Shown here in pieces: positions 35,201-46,929 of a stretch of 64,000 nucleotides of DNA (positions are counted from its first letter, which is position 1; every line of letters starts with the position of its first letter). Under the pieces are notes generated by a model, which was not told the DNA's origin, searched no databases, and saw only the letters and a program-made list of their open reading frames with translations. Source of the stretch: Beta vulgaris subsp. vulgaris (taxonomy: Eukaryota; Streptophyta; Magnoliopsida; Caryophyllales; Amaranthaceae); assembly GCF_026745355.1 (NCBI RefSeq), contig NC_079204.1, positions 48,096,285-48,160,284 of the forward strand, in the 5' to 3' direction. Made by a program: the position numbers and the translations under genes.

Positions 35201-36382
35201 AAAGGTCAAATTGTTCCAGGAGTTGAAATTGTTATATTATGTCAGAAAGAATACATAGTTTATAATGTTGCATCTAGTGCTTCCCACATCAAATTGTTTA
35301 CTACCAATTGGAGTAAGTAAAAGGTGGTAATTTAATTTAAGAAGGGAATCTATTTGCAGGACCAGTTATGAAAGAATCTCTATGGTGGTGTATTGTAGAT
35401 TTACGTGTTCTTGGTAGTATGGTTGATAAATTTACCTGATGGATGCCACACGGCACACACCCGAGGGGTTATATGGGCGCGCTTTGTTCAACTTATTTTC
35501 ATTTATCTAAACTTATTGCAACTTATTTGAACTTATTTTCTCTGAAATAAGTCAATATAAGTTTACATAATACAACTTTAGATGAAGATTACAAATTTTA
35601 CTTGGATTATTGAAATAATTAGTTGGTTTTTAAATTTTGTTGCAGGAAAACCAGAAAGGAGAAGTAGCTTGAGTGATGTTGCACAACTTGACATTAAAGC
35701 GTAATTTAACGCTGACCTTATAAACTGTTCTGTTTATTTATTGTTACTTTCAGAAAATGCTTGCTTATTCCTTCTAGTTGATCATGTAGTGGAGTGCAAC
35801 TCAAAGAGGCCTTACAACTTCAGCTGGATGTCCAAAGACGTCTTCATGAACAATTAGAGGTAAAGTTTCTGGATATGACTAATTTTTTTTTGTAAAACTG
35901 TGTTGCATGGACTCCAGTACTCGGATCAGATACATATATGTGTCCGAGTGTCTGAATCAACTATTTTATTGAAAAAATTAATGGTTAACCAAAATGAGGG
36001 GTCAAAGTCTTTGTACCCATGTTGGAGTGTCAAGAGTTCAACTCAGGTATTTGAGGTAAAAATGAAAAGTCCGAGTAGCATACCATCTCTAAGACTTTTT
36101 CTGGTCTTCGAAATGGTGATTTTCTAAACATGATCCTTCAACTAATCCTTTTGTGATTGTAATGTGGATCAGATTCAACGAAATTTGCAATTGAGGATTG
36201 AAGAGCAAGGAAAACAGCTAAAAATGATGTTTGATCAGCAACAGAAGACTAGGCAAACACTTTTTGGAGATCAAAATTCAGATAATATGTCTCCAAATGG
36301 CCCCTCTTTTACTCTCGACGAACTTCAAGTTTCAAGTGAAGAAGGTTCAGGATGTAACAACTTCCAAACTAAGATTAGTTAG
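32245..36382 (+). CDS. MYB-CC (PHR1-like, PHL5-type) transcription factor
   Basis: A nuclear transcription factor of the MYB-CC/GARP group, whose PHR1 members bind P1BS sites (GNATATNC) in phosphate-responsive promoters. Exons: 32245-32859, 32941-33154, 33230-33306, 33382-33421, 35646-35700, 35790-35859 and 36173-36382. All introns are GT-AG and phases join cleanly to 426 residues. Residues 254-310 form the single MYB domain (RIRWTTELHDKFVECV, ATPKAILKLMNSDGLTIFHV, KSHLQKYRIAKY). Residues about 333-382 form the coiled coil, with the LHEQLE family motif (QLDVQRRLHEQLEIQRNLQL, RIEEQGKQLKMMF). The N-terminal 250 residues are Ser/Gln-rich and include IRQPWNMGS and ERYVGLPYD, which recall PHL5-type proteins; that subgroup call is from memory. 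Introns 1-3 are only 81, 75 and 75 bp; intron 4 is 2.2 kb. Paralogue identity within the PHL group is the main uncertainty. Confidence 0.9.
32860..32940 (+). other. MYB-CC intron 1, open reading frame retained
   Basis: GTAAGC donor and TTCTTGCAG acceptor. Its 81 bp are a multiple of three with no in-frame stop, so retention would insert 27 mostly hydrophobic residues before the MYB domain. Confidence 0.8.
33422..35645 (+). other. MYB-CC intron 4, long
   Basis: Bounded by AAG/GTAAAT and TTGCAG/GA. It is 2,224 bp against 75-98 bp for introns 1-3 and 5. I saw no complete transposon inside; several short ORFs show no domain. Confidence 0.75.
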
Positions 36383-37226
36383 CCTTAATTAATCTACAGC
36401 AGCCTCATTAACCCCCTTTTCTTCACCTATACGGCGCTCCGTACGAAAGCATTAACATCCATGCATGCATATTATGCTTAAGGCTGACATTATTAATCAA
36501 ATCTAGTGAATTCAAATTATAATGGTAGGAGCTGGAGAAGTAGGGTCGTTCTTCATATGATCAAAGTGGTGATGACATGTTTTTTGTGTTGCTGAGTGTA
36601 GCTTAGTGCTCATCTTGTCATGCCAGCATATGTATTTTGTTTATCTTCAGTTTTTCCCCATTTCCTTACTTTTGCTTCATAATAGGGTCCTTTTTTTTTA
36701 AATTGCACAGAAACATAAGTGTGACATAAGAAGTGTAGAAGTTGTTTTGGATTTTGGGGGGGAAATGTGGGTGACAGCCTATTCTCTTATTTGATACATT
36801 ATGGTATATCTTCTACAAGTAAATTTTTTTTCCTGTACAAAATGAGTGATGAAGTCATTAAGGCATGTAAGGTGTTATGGAAATATAATAAGATGCTATC
36901 TTCGCTCAGTCTTTTCGAAAATCATTATTTTTTTGGATATAAAAAGTCACAAGTCGATAAGCGTAACTAGATGTTGGAGGTCGGTTCTTGAAAACCTATC
37001 AACATAATTTGTGTAATAGTAAGTATTATATTTTTTATCTTTTAGTCTCACAAGTCACAAGTCGTAAGTCGCAAGTCGTAAGTCATGAAGGATAGTGAAT
37101 GTCATTAGCTTAGTTGGTAAAGTCTGGTAGGATAGTACTTAATACTTGAGATGAAATCTCGTCTAAATGACACTACGTCATTATCCTTAGTCGCTTATCT
37201 ACACCAAAAAGAAAAAAAAAGTTACA
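36383..37226 (+). other. MYB-CC 3'UTR and downstream spacer
   Basis: The transcript probably ends within the first few hundred bases; no single poly(A) signal stands out. A short AAGTCRY tandem tract lies at 37045-37085. 37087-37160 has a perfect A-box match (TAGCTTAGTTGG), a possible SINE remnant. Confidence 0.4.
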
Positions 37227-37230
37227 AAGG

Positions 37231-37768
37231 TGTTAATTTTTCAGATTATATGAAAACGGGCCTGGGTAACCCAATAAGGAGGAGGAGAGTTTAGCCCACT
37301 TACAAGTTAGGAGGTTCCATCCTAATATCAATTGGTGATAGGAGGAGTAACTCCTAATCTTATAAAGTGGTTTATTCTCTCCTCTTTCTCCAATGTGGGA
37401 CACTCACAATTGGACATTTAATGGGTTTCAACACACCCCCTCACTTGTGAGTATCTGTCAGAGCAATAATCCTCTTAGGGGATTGACATCCTATCGAGGT
37501 AAATCCTTTTCCAGTAGCGATCAATACCCAGTTTAGACGAGACCCACAACCTGGGCTTTGATACCATGTTAATTTTTAGATTATGTAAAAATGGGCCTAG
37601 GTAACCCAATAACGAGGAGGAGAGTTCAGCCCACTTATAAGCTAGGAGGTTCCATCCTAAAATCAATTGGTGATAGGAGGAGTAACTCCTAATCTTATAA
37701 AGTAGTTTATTCTCTTCTCTTTCTCCAATGTGGGACACTCACAAGTGGGCATTCTATGGGTTTCAACA
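37231..37768 (-). mobile_element. Complete TRIM retrotransposon
   Basis: Two LTRs (37231-37433 and 37567-37768, about 200 bp) start TGTTAATTTTT and end GGGTTTCAACA. They flank a 133-bp internal segment. The minus strand has a primer-binding site TGGTATCAAAGCCC directly next to the right LTR and a polypurine tract (AGTGAGGGGG) next to the left LTR. The 5-bp duplication AAAGG is perfect at 37226-37230 and 37769-37773. There is no coding capacity, as expected for TRIMs, so it depends on proteins from elsewhere. The LTRs differ at only a modest number of sites. Confidence 0.92.
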
Positions 37769-37773
37769 AAAGG

Positions 37774-38196
37774 ATAAACCAATAGCAATGGGAGATTGGG
37801 AATAGGAAGCGGATGCAAAAAAAATTTCCGAGGGGATGAAGCGGATATCATCTTTACAAAAATATTAAAAGGCGTTCCTATCAAAGGAACGTAACGGTGC
37901 TACATGACACTTCTTCTCGAGCTTCTAATACACATGTTTGTAATCTTATTTAAAATTAATAATAATATGTAGATACTAGGATTTTAACACATGATCTTTG
38001 AAATGAAATGTGAGAGTTTAACTACTAACCCACTACAATTTCAATACTTAATGTTTTAAAGTAAAACATAATAAAGTCTTATAATTATGTCTAACACTTT
38101 TATCTAGTAATAACATTTTATTACCCCGATTCCATTATTGTTTATTTAATTCCTACTTCCTTATAAATATTCTTTAAACAATTTATTACGAAAAGC
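37774..38196. other. AT-rich spacer
   Basis: Between the TRIM and the next MITE I see no supportable gene. 37795-37890 has mixed-base sequence with a GGCGTTCCTATCAAAGGAAC imperfect palindrome. Confidence 0.4.
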
Positions 38197-38199
38197 TAA

Positions 38200-38426
38200 G
38201 GGCTCGTTCGGTATCATTTTTTGTTTTCAGTTTTTTTTTTTAAAACTAAAAACCAAAAACAGGAAACCAGAAAAAGTAGTTTTCACTTTTTAGTTGCCAG
38301 TTTTCAAAATCATCATGTTCCTAATAAATTTGACTAATTTTTTTATTCATTATAGGACATATATCATATGACTTTGAAAATCAAAAAACCAAAAACCAGA
38401 AAACCACAGTAATACCGAACGGGCCC
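38200..38426. mobile_element. Tourist/PIF-Harbinger-like MITE
   Basis: Inverted ends GGGCTCGTTCGGTA and TACCGAACGGGCCC are flanked by TAA at 38197-38199 and 38427-38429. It is 227 bp and non-coding. Confidence 0.8.
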
Positions 38427-38779
38427 TAATAAAATCAAGTATGAGATTTAAGAAAAGTATATTTGGTAATTGTAACTGACCCAAAATATCGTCCGGGCCA
38501 AAATACTAATTGTTGTACAAAAAGTCAATCCTCTTAGAAAGAATCTAAGCTTGTCCTAACGCCAACCACTAAAAAAAGTTTTTTTAAAAAAAAACTAGTA
38601 AAGTTAAAAAAAAAAAGAACTAGTAAATGATTGTAATGAGGAACTTAATTAAGCTCGTCTTCCACAATCCACATCATGAAAGGGGTCATCAATCAATTCA
38701 AGATGCATTCATTCATGTCTACTGTCTAGGGTCCCCCCCCCAATATATTATTTACATCTTTTTAAGGGGACACTTTATA

Positions 38780-38837
<58 letters not shown>
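38780..38837. repeat. ATT trinucleotide microsatellite
   Basis: An almost pure ATT/TTA run of about 19 units. It creates a spurious poly-Tyr ORF. Confidence 0.98.
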
Positions 38838-39054
38838 TGTTGTTGCAGTGAATAATAGTGTAATAATTACTTCTCCGCCTTTGAAATAATTGTGCAATTT
38901 GATTTTCAAGAATTAAACTTATAAAATTTGACTGTAAATACTGAATTATATAAATAATAAAATATTATGACTTATCTTTTAGTAGATTCCTCCTAAAGTA
39001 TAATATTAATAAATTGAAATTCAATAATTTTTCCAAGTTCATAATTGAAATATA

Positions 39055-39312
39055 CTACCTCCGTACTTTTTTAGTTGCACCATTTGGTTTTGTGACACTA
39101 TTCATCAACCAACTTAGTTAAGCTATCTCGCATTATTATATAAGAAAAAATATAGTCAAGTGGGGTCGTGTTAGATTCGTCTCAATGCGAGGATTCCAAA
39201 TATCAAATTTTTATAATTTTTACTTACACTCAATAAGAGATATTAACGTTCAAAGAATCGTCTCGGCAAATGTGAAAAAACAAATGGTGCAACTAAAAAA
39301 ATACAGAGGTAG
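39055..39312. mobile_element. Stowaway-like MITE, 258 bp
   Basis: CTACCTCCGTACTTTTTTAG and the inverted right end AAAAAAATACAGAGGTAG are flanked by TA. Same family and length as 26994-27251, in opposite internal orientation. Confidence 0.85.
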
Positions 39313-39382
39313 TATATTATAGACTATGAAAATCAAACATGAGTATTATATTAAGTATGGAGGGAGCAACATTTACTATTTA

Positions 39383-39699
39383 CTCCCTCCGTTTCCTAAA
39401 GATCTTCCCACTTACTATTCCTACAGATACCAAGAAAAATCAAGTTGTGTGGGGTATGGTGTGAGTAAAGTAGGAGAGAGAAAGGGGTAAGATAAATAAA
39501 CAAATAAAAAGGGGTTAAAGTAGGAGAGAGAAAGGGAGTAAAATTGAATTAATAATGTAATGGTGGACCATATGATAGTGACATGAGAGGGTAAATAGGG
39601 AAATTTGTTTTGCCAAATAAGGAATAAAGCAAAAGAGGGAAGATCTTTTGGAAACACCCTTAAACGGAAAAAGGGAAGATCTTTAGGAAATGGAGGGAG
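39383..39699. mobile_element. Stowaway-like MITE, 317 bp
   Basis: CTCCCTCCGTTTCCTAAAGA and the inverted right end TCTTTAGGAAATGGAGGGAG are bordered by TA. A lone TATGGAGGGAG remnant lies just upstream (about 39357-39367). Confidence 0.88.
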
Positions 39700-39701
39700 T
39701 A

Positions 39702-41740
39702 TTACATTATTTTCGAAATTGATATCGTCCCTATAATCGATTTGGTCCTAATGACTCAATAAAATAAAATAAAATAAATTAAAAGATTTGGTCCTAACTC
39801 CTAACCATCATGAAGTACTACTACTATTCTACTAATGAACTATTGTATCAATAAACTTTGTTTAAACTAAATAGTAATTGGTATATTGATAAATTTTGTG
39901 TCTCAGAAGGACAAGTCCTACCGAAGAAATTTGGGGGTAGATTAATTTCTTTACCTTTCTCCTTCAGGGTCTTGTGCCCTCTTACATGAGTAGTTGGGTT
40001 CGATTAATCTATAAGATGTTCCGGTCTAATATGACACTTCTTCTTATTAATAAAAAAAAATTAATAAATGAAGTTTATTTGTTATAATTTTTGTTCTATT
40101 TTACAGTTATATGACCTAATAAAATATGTTTGATCATTTCATAATTTTGATTCAATCAGTTGATTATCCAAGCAACAAATGTACTTAAGTATATTTGTAT
40201 ATGTTATGAAGAGAACTAGAGAAGTGATCAACTGAAAGTCACCATAAAAATTAACATAAGTTGCAATGTTGACGTTGGACGTGAGAGCGTGACAAGAGTT
40301 ATATCATGCACTCCCAATATGTTGTTAATATTTTAAACTTAGAAGAAGTTGCTCGGAATTCCACATACTCATTTGATAATTAATTGATGCCTTTTGATGA
40401 AATTACCTTACATACTCTATCCAAATGAGTAGTACAACTGTGCAAGTTAAGAAAGTTGCGTATTGTTACAATATTACAATCATAAAACTATTCCATTCTG
40501 CTTTTCCTTTTATTCTTTTCTTTTCGTTTTTCCCTAAATATCCCGTTCATTCCCGATACTTCATAACATGATGATATCAGATCACCACAACTCTATCTAG
40601 ACCATAACTAGTTTTAAGTTCTGATTATATTTACGTAATTATAATTTTCATCAAAAATTATTAAAAGAGATGGTTTAATTTTAATATAAAAATAGACTTA
40701 GTTACTAAATAGATTAAAAAATTAACTTAGTTACGATTGGCTAATTTTCTTTTTAATATTGGGTTTATCATTGCCTAATTTTAATTCAAAAATAGGCGGT
40801 CTTTTACAAAACAAACTTAATTTTCATTTATTAATATTTTACTTTGAAATAATAACATCAAATATAACTTAGTTTAGTCGTGATAATTGTAGTATATAAA
40901 CTTGAAATCACAAAATCAAATCTTATACATGACATTTTCTTATCTTTTTTTTATTATTATATGTGGATTACGTGTTGTAAAGCACCTAAATAAAAGTTTA
41001 ACAACCCATTTACATGTATGAAATCAAATTATTAATGATGTAAATTAAAACCAAACATTCTTGTGCCTCTTTAATATAACATGATATATAGAAGAAAAGA
41101 AATAATTTCGGAACAGGGCATAGGGTGCACCCACACTAAAATTCTGTGAAACTATATGAGAGGTGGAGAAAAAAGTGCGCACACTTTTGGACTTGGTGTG
41201 CCCGCACCTATTTGTATGATGTGATAGACTGTTTGACTAAGAGAACAAATCGCATTGGGAAATGAAATTCAAAAAATCCGGCTTGAAAGGACATCGTCGC
41301 GAATTCTGGAAGCGAGATATCGGTTTCGAAAAATAAGTGCCACCTGCACTACTCTATCTAGACGTGTTTTTTTCACGTTTTTCTTCGTGACTTTTGGTCT
41401 GAAGCAACACCTATTTTGACCATTTTTTCTGTATATTTACTATAGTATATATAGTAAGAGATCACATGTAGAGAATATAAAATCTCATACTAGAATTTGA
41501 AGAAGTTAATTACTCTAAATTTTTCTTCCCGAGAAAACACAACCTTTAAACAATAGTGGTGTATAGAGTATATCATCAACCAATCTCTATAGTTTTCTTC
41601 TACGTGTATCATGGATTCATGGGTGTTTACCATGAATCCGTTAATCTTAGTCGGTTGGTATAATATTTATAAAAAAGAGTACTATACGTGCTTGAAACAT
41701 CCAATATATTCTTACCTACAAGTTTGATGCACATATAACA
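39702..41740. other. Intergenic DNA with a weak Helitron-like remnant
   Basis: About 40826-41000 is a diverged relative of the interior of the element at 94-366 (TATATAAACTTGAAATCACA instead of TATATGTACTTGAGGTCTTG). The rest shows no supported feature. Confidence 0.35.
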
Positions 41741-42260
41741 TCTTATCCTCCGATCCGCGTCCGCCAATCATTGCCTGTAAAGCATGTCGGCATGTTTTTC
41801 TTAAGAATTCCAGCAAGCATGGATATAAAACGTGTTATGCCAAGAATCGAAAGAAATCCACCGAAAAACTGATCAAAACAATGACAACAATGTCGGAAAT
41901 AGTAAGAAGCATAGCAAATTCCAAAAATCCAAGTCGAAACCGAATGCAACTAAAGTATTAGGGTTCAAATTTAATTTCTTCATTTGAAAACCTAAAGGTG
42001 TTTTGGAAACTTCAAACTAACCTTTTATTTCGTTCTTTTGGTTGATTCTTACCTTTCGGCATTGAAGAAGATGAAAAAGAAGCAAGTGAGCACAAAGATA
42101 GCCATGAAGGAGAGAGAATGAGAGATCCATGTTCTTGCACTCGCTCGGCGGATTTTATCGCCTTAAGACGCTCTACCTCTTTAAAATAAGCCAATGGCAT
42201 CGTATTCACTGTCGGAGACGTTCGCGCCATCAATGCTGCTTGCGGTGCTAGTGCATCATG
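41740..42260 (-). other. Uncertain minus-strand coding-like stretch
   Basis: The minus strand has an ATG frame at 42230 (ARTSPTVNTMPLAYFKEVER) with a possible AAAG/GTAAGA donor near 42050. A second open stretch runs at 41949-41743. They recall no family I know. They may be a young pseudogene, a transposon leader or chance. Confidence 0.2.
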
Positions 42261-42536
42261 AGCTATGAACTCTGTTTTGTGCTTGCCTTTTCAAATTTGA
42301 GCTTGATTTTAAAAATGTTGACAATGAATGGAGATTTAAAACAAGAATTTAGGGTTTAGTGGATCAAATATGAAGTACATTGTGCGTTTGAATAGAAGAG
42401 TTTGGATGTAGGATTCGAGCTTTTGTCTTTGTGAGTCATTGTTTAATCAATAGTTTGGTTTGCCTAATTCTTTGTATGATAATGTTTTGTAATCCCCTAT
42501 GAATTTTATAAATATATTTTAAGGTATAGTTATATA

Positions 42537-42771
42537 CTCCCTCTGTTTCACAATAAAAGGCACGCACGATGTTTGAGGTCGAACTTTGACCCTTAATTAC
42601 TCTCAAATTATGTTGATAGAAAATTTTAAAAAATAATATTATTATAGTACTTTTCAAGACGAATCCAACGATATAATTTCTATAATTTTTACTTATCATA
42701 TTTGAGAGATATTTATGATCAAAGCAAATTTTCGTAAAACGTGAATGTCTTATATTTTGAAACAGATGGAG
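42537..42771. mobile_element. Stowaway-like MITE, 235 bp
   Basis: CTCCCTCTGTTTCACAATAA and the inverted right end TATTTTGAAACAGATGGAG lie between TA dinucleotides. Confidence 0.82.
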
Positions 42772-42900
42772 TATAATTAAGTATACTTTAGTATTTAAAT
42801 TCTTAAAAGGTTGACTATTTGAAAGTCAAACGAATTATTTTAATGACTTAAAGAAATTAAACATTTTGTCTAGTCATGCTTTAAAAAAATATTTGAAAAG

Positions 42901-45231
42901 TGTAAAACACCTTTAGGTTGTGAAAAGGATTTTCAATTGGGTATCCAAACACTCAATTCATTAATCATTAAACTCTAATTTGAGTCCAATCACCTTTTTC
43001 TAAACCCACAAGGGGAACCTATAAAAACTTCCAAAACCCCAAATATTTCCCACACAACTTTATATTCTCTCCTTCTCCCAAAACTTTCGGCCCTCCCTCC
43101 TTTTCTTTTTCTCTCTTCCTCTTCCTTCGGCCTTCGCTCCTCTCCCTTCATGCGCCCGCCGCCGCCAGACCGAACCACCGCCGGCCAGCCGCGCAGCACC
43201 GTCGACCAGCAATAGCCAACGTTTCCTTGGTTGCCGCGAGATTCCTCTCTCCTCTATTTTTGTTGGTTGTTGTTTTCTTCCTCCTCAAGTTTTTATTTTA
43301 ATGCAAAGTTTATATTTTTAGGGTTTGTTTGAATATGCTTATGTTTCAAAGTTATAGTTTGATGATTTATTTATGAATCTAAGACTATATACTTTGTGAA
43401 TTAAGGAAATAAAAAATCAGATTTACTTATTATGTGTGAATTGGATTTTTAATGATCAAAGCATGGATTTTTAGGGTTTTATAGTTGGAAAATCATAGTA
43501 GTATATTATAGTTTAGGAAATTGAGTATTCTTATGATTTTAAATATGTTTAAGTATGTTTAAAAAGAGTTAATATGTTATATGTTGTTGGAAATTTGAAA
43601 AGAGTATGGAGTATTTTGAGTCAAACATGAGTTTTTGAGAGTTTTTAACAGCTAGTGTAGTAGTACTATACTAGGAGGTTTTTATAATCAAATTTTAATG
43701 ACGGAAAAGGTTTTTAAACACTCTTAGAAGGGGTTTAAGGTATTTTAATATTGCTATAAATTTATAAGGGATTGATTGTGGATTTATATTGGCTGTTTTA
43801 GGCGGATAATTCTCTTTAGGCGACTTTTAAGGTTGTGAAAATGGCCTCGCGATTTGTCTACACAAGGTACGTACATACCTATATGTTGATTGGATTAGTA
43901 TCATGATTTTAAGGATGAGAATTATGTAGTATCATGTATAGGGGACTATTTTTAGTTCATATGTGATTTCTAGTAAAGTTGGATTTGCTTGTTTTATGTC
44001 GTTGTGTGAAACATGTTTGTCGTGATTTTATATTATGTTTGTATGGAAGATTGATGCAAGCATATGGGATTTGAAAACTTTATTTTACTAATTCACATGA
44101 GGGATTAATATTTATGTTGGTTTGAATCATGAATGAATCATGTTGTTCCTTTTGAATTATTTAGTTACTTTATAAGGAACGAGAGTCTTATTTGGTAAGT
44201 GGATTATTATACATATGAAAGGTTTAATTGGTTGGTTGTTGACTTGGTTTAACAAATAAAGGAAGGTTATGGATTAAATGTTGGAATGAATCTTGGGTTG
44301 TTAAGTTGTTGTTAATCACCTTATCTAATCCTAAGATAAAAATGGAAGTTTGTGATTGTTTGTTGATTATATTATTTGTCTACTTGTGACTTGTGAGTAC
44401 GTCATAACAAGTGAATAAATTATTAATCATGTAAAGTGAAATGTGGATAGCAATAGCTTTAGACTTGTACACGTCTGAAGTTTTGTGAGTTGTAGTACAT
44501 GGTGATAGTCCATGCCTTTTTTTAGGACCGAATTGATCACAGTGTCCTATTTTTATGTTAAAGGTTCCTCGATATTGTAGGTTAGGGGAATACGGAGTCG
44601 CATCCGTATTTCATCTTCTAAACCGAAGGTTGGTTTGGTTTAGACAACTCGTTCCATTGACTATTCCATCTAAATTAATTGATTTATTAGTTGTGAAATT
44701 TAGTTAAGTAGTCTGCAATGTTATTATATTATTATTTATCCCTACTTATTATTTATTAGTACCATGTTAGGATTATTTATTTATTAAATATGTAGTACTC
44801 ATTTTTGCTGATTACATGCTTTGTGTGTGTATGTTGATCATGCATATGCCTTATTGATCATGTGATGATCCATTTGGTGAGCAGTCTCTGGGGATTAATA
44901 GTGCATCGTCATTCACAAGTTTGAAGATGATGCATCGATCATGGGTTCGAGATTGCAGAGCTTGTGTTGACTATTCAGTATAGTTGAATTTTGACTTTTG
45001 TAGTTGACTTTGACTACTATCGTTGACTTTGACTATTGCCATTGACTTTGAGTTTGACTTTGTTGGTTTGACTTTTTGGTTGACTAAGTTTTATTTCTAA
45101 AATTTGTTTATTATGTTTTCCGTTGCAAAATTCTGAATAAGCTGATACGTTATCACACAAATGATAATAAATTCTCTAAATTTTATATTAAAAAGGTATT
45201 TTGGAAAATAGAGAATTGTTGGGGTGTTACA
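42901..45231 (+). mobile_element. Gypsy (Tekay-like) LTR, left end doubtful
   Basis: The right end GGGGTGTTACA matches that of the 11436-14524 LTR. The left edge may be TGTAAAACACC at 42901, which is imperfect. A TATA-type box (CTATAAAAAC, about 43020) and a pyrimidine-rich leader (43060-43200) indicate plus orientation. No target duplication was found (AAAAG versus TGTTT), so it is truncated or rearranged. The GC-rich leader yields meaningless ORFs. Confidence 0.5.
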
Positions 45232-45379
45232 TGTTTACGTTAACAGTTGAAGAAAATAAAGATAGAAGATAATGCTGGTGTGGTGGTGATGAAAAAGAAT
45301 AGATAGAGGAGGTGTGTCGGACAACGATAGGTGATGCAGCGGTATGGCAGTGCTTCGTGATATCAGTGACGCGGTTCAA

Positions 45380-46015
45380 GTAGGAGATCCATTGGGGCGG
45401 GAATGGGTCGGGTTTAGCATAATATAGGGTGGGGTGGGGATGAAAATTATACTAGCAATGGGTGGTGGAGCAGGTGTGGATTTGATGTTATACGCGCCAC
45501 ATCCCCACGCCTCCGCTTCTCCTCCATAGACTTCTCGTTGAAGAAGACGCATTGTGTCACGATATACACCTTTGATTTTCATCTTAAATATGCTATATTA
45601 AGGGTAATTTTCATATTAAATCACTCTTTTTCCTTACATTCTTTATCACCCAATTATTAGCTATTTTCCTTTAATATAAGATTTAGTTCTGATTAGATAT
45701 AATAAATTTCTTTTACTATATTATGTTGTGATAGTACTGTCATAATGTGTTTGAAAGGATAGGTAGATGCGTACAAAGTAGGTGTGCCTGTGCGGGTGGT
45801 GGGCTGAGATGGTTTTAAATATGTACACCTTGGGGCGGGGATTATTCTAGAAACTTCCCCCGTAGTGGGTGGTATGAGGGGATGTTTTAAATACGTATCG
45901 ATGGGGTGGAGATGATTCTGGAATCATCCCCCACAGTGGGTGATAGGGGCGGGGATGGTATGAGATTTTTAGGCGGGTGGGGGTGTTGGCGGACCATCCC
46001 AACGAATGATTATGC
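45380..46015. repeat. GGGGCGGG/GGGTGGG-rich dispersed repeat
   Basis: Repeated words GGGGCGGG, GGGTGG and ATCATCCCCC occur in pairs (for example GATTCTGGAATCATCCCCCA against GATTATTCTAGAAACTTCCC). No coding domain. Confidence 0.4.
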
Positions 46016-46295
46016 ATGTATCCCGTCGAATGAATATGTATTTTTTTTAATGAGAATGGAATTTTGAAGTTGATTTTTCAAATGAATAGCCAAATAAACA
46101 ATTGAATATCCAAATTTTCAAATCGAGCATGCATTTGTTGAGATCAGTGAATGAGTACTTCTTAATTAAAATGTGGAAATATTGTATAAATGAGAATGAA
46201 AATTCTCAACCGACAACAAGATTAGGATGAAATAAGCTCTGTAAATTTTCCCTCAAAAAAAAAGCTCTGTAAACTTCAAATAAGTACAATATATA

Positions 46296-46554
46296 CTCCC
46301 TCCGTTTCATTTTAATTGTTACACTTTGATATTTTTACACAATTAACCAAATAGTACTTTGACCATCATTTGTGATTTATACGAGGATGAAAATATAGTC
46401 ATGTGTGATCTTGTTAGATTCATCATAACATGTATTTATTAATATGTACTTTTATAATTTTTACAAATACAAAACTAAAGATATATGTCCTCAAAGTTTT
46501 GCATTGGCATGCGTGAAAAGTGTAAGTGCGTAGATTAAAATGAAACGGATGAAG
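46296..46554. mobile_element. Stowaway-like MITE, 259 bp
   Basis: CTCCCTCCGTTTCATTTTAA and the inverted right end TTAAAATGAAACGGATGAAG are flanked by TA. Confidence 0.88.
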
Positions 46555-46846
46555 TAAGTTTTATATGAGTATTCCCTAAAAAAAAGTTTTATATGAGTAT
46601 AAAATTTCTTTCCCTCTTATTTTACCATTTCCAACTCAAATAAACTTCGGCAACATAACACTATTAGATACTCATTTTGAGATATGGACAAAAGATCATT
46701 CTCAAAAGGTTCTACATGTTTATATATCATAAAAAACCATCAAACACACACCGAGGCAATAGATTATTTAAGGTATGTCACTCAGTTGCATAAAAAAATT
46801 ATTTGTATTATTAATTGTAGACACATAATCGTGTCTCTTTATTTAA

Positions 46847-46929
46847 GGGCTCAATGATTAAACATGTCGCAATCTTAACTGGTCCGACCCAAGAGAAGGG
46901 CTCAATGATTAAACATGTCGCAATCTTAA
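46847..46929. repeat. Tandem duplication, period 51 bp
   Basis: GGGCTCAATGATTAAACATG with TCGCAATCTTAA occurs at 46847-46878 and again at 46898-46929. Confidence 0.9.

Noticed and set aside
37087..37160. tRNA gene
   Set aside because: The A-box matches well but the B-box is poor and no cloverleaf forms; better seen as a SINE remnant.
38627..38851. 74-codon ORF with a long Tyr run
   Set aside because: Direct translation of the ATT microsatellite.
42990..43199. 69-codon minus-strand ORF
   Set aside because: Antisense of a pyrimidine-rich LTR leader; low-complexity Arg/Glu/Gly residues.
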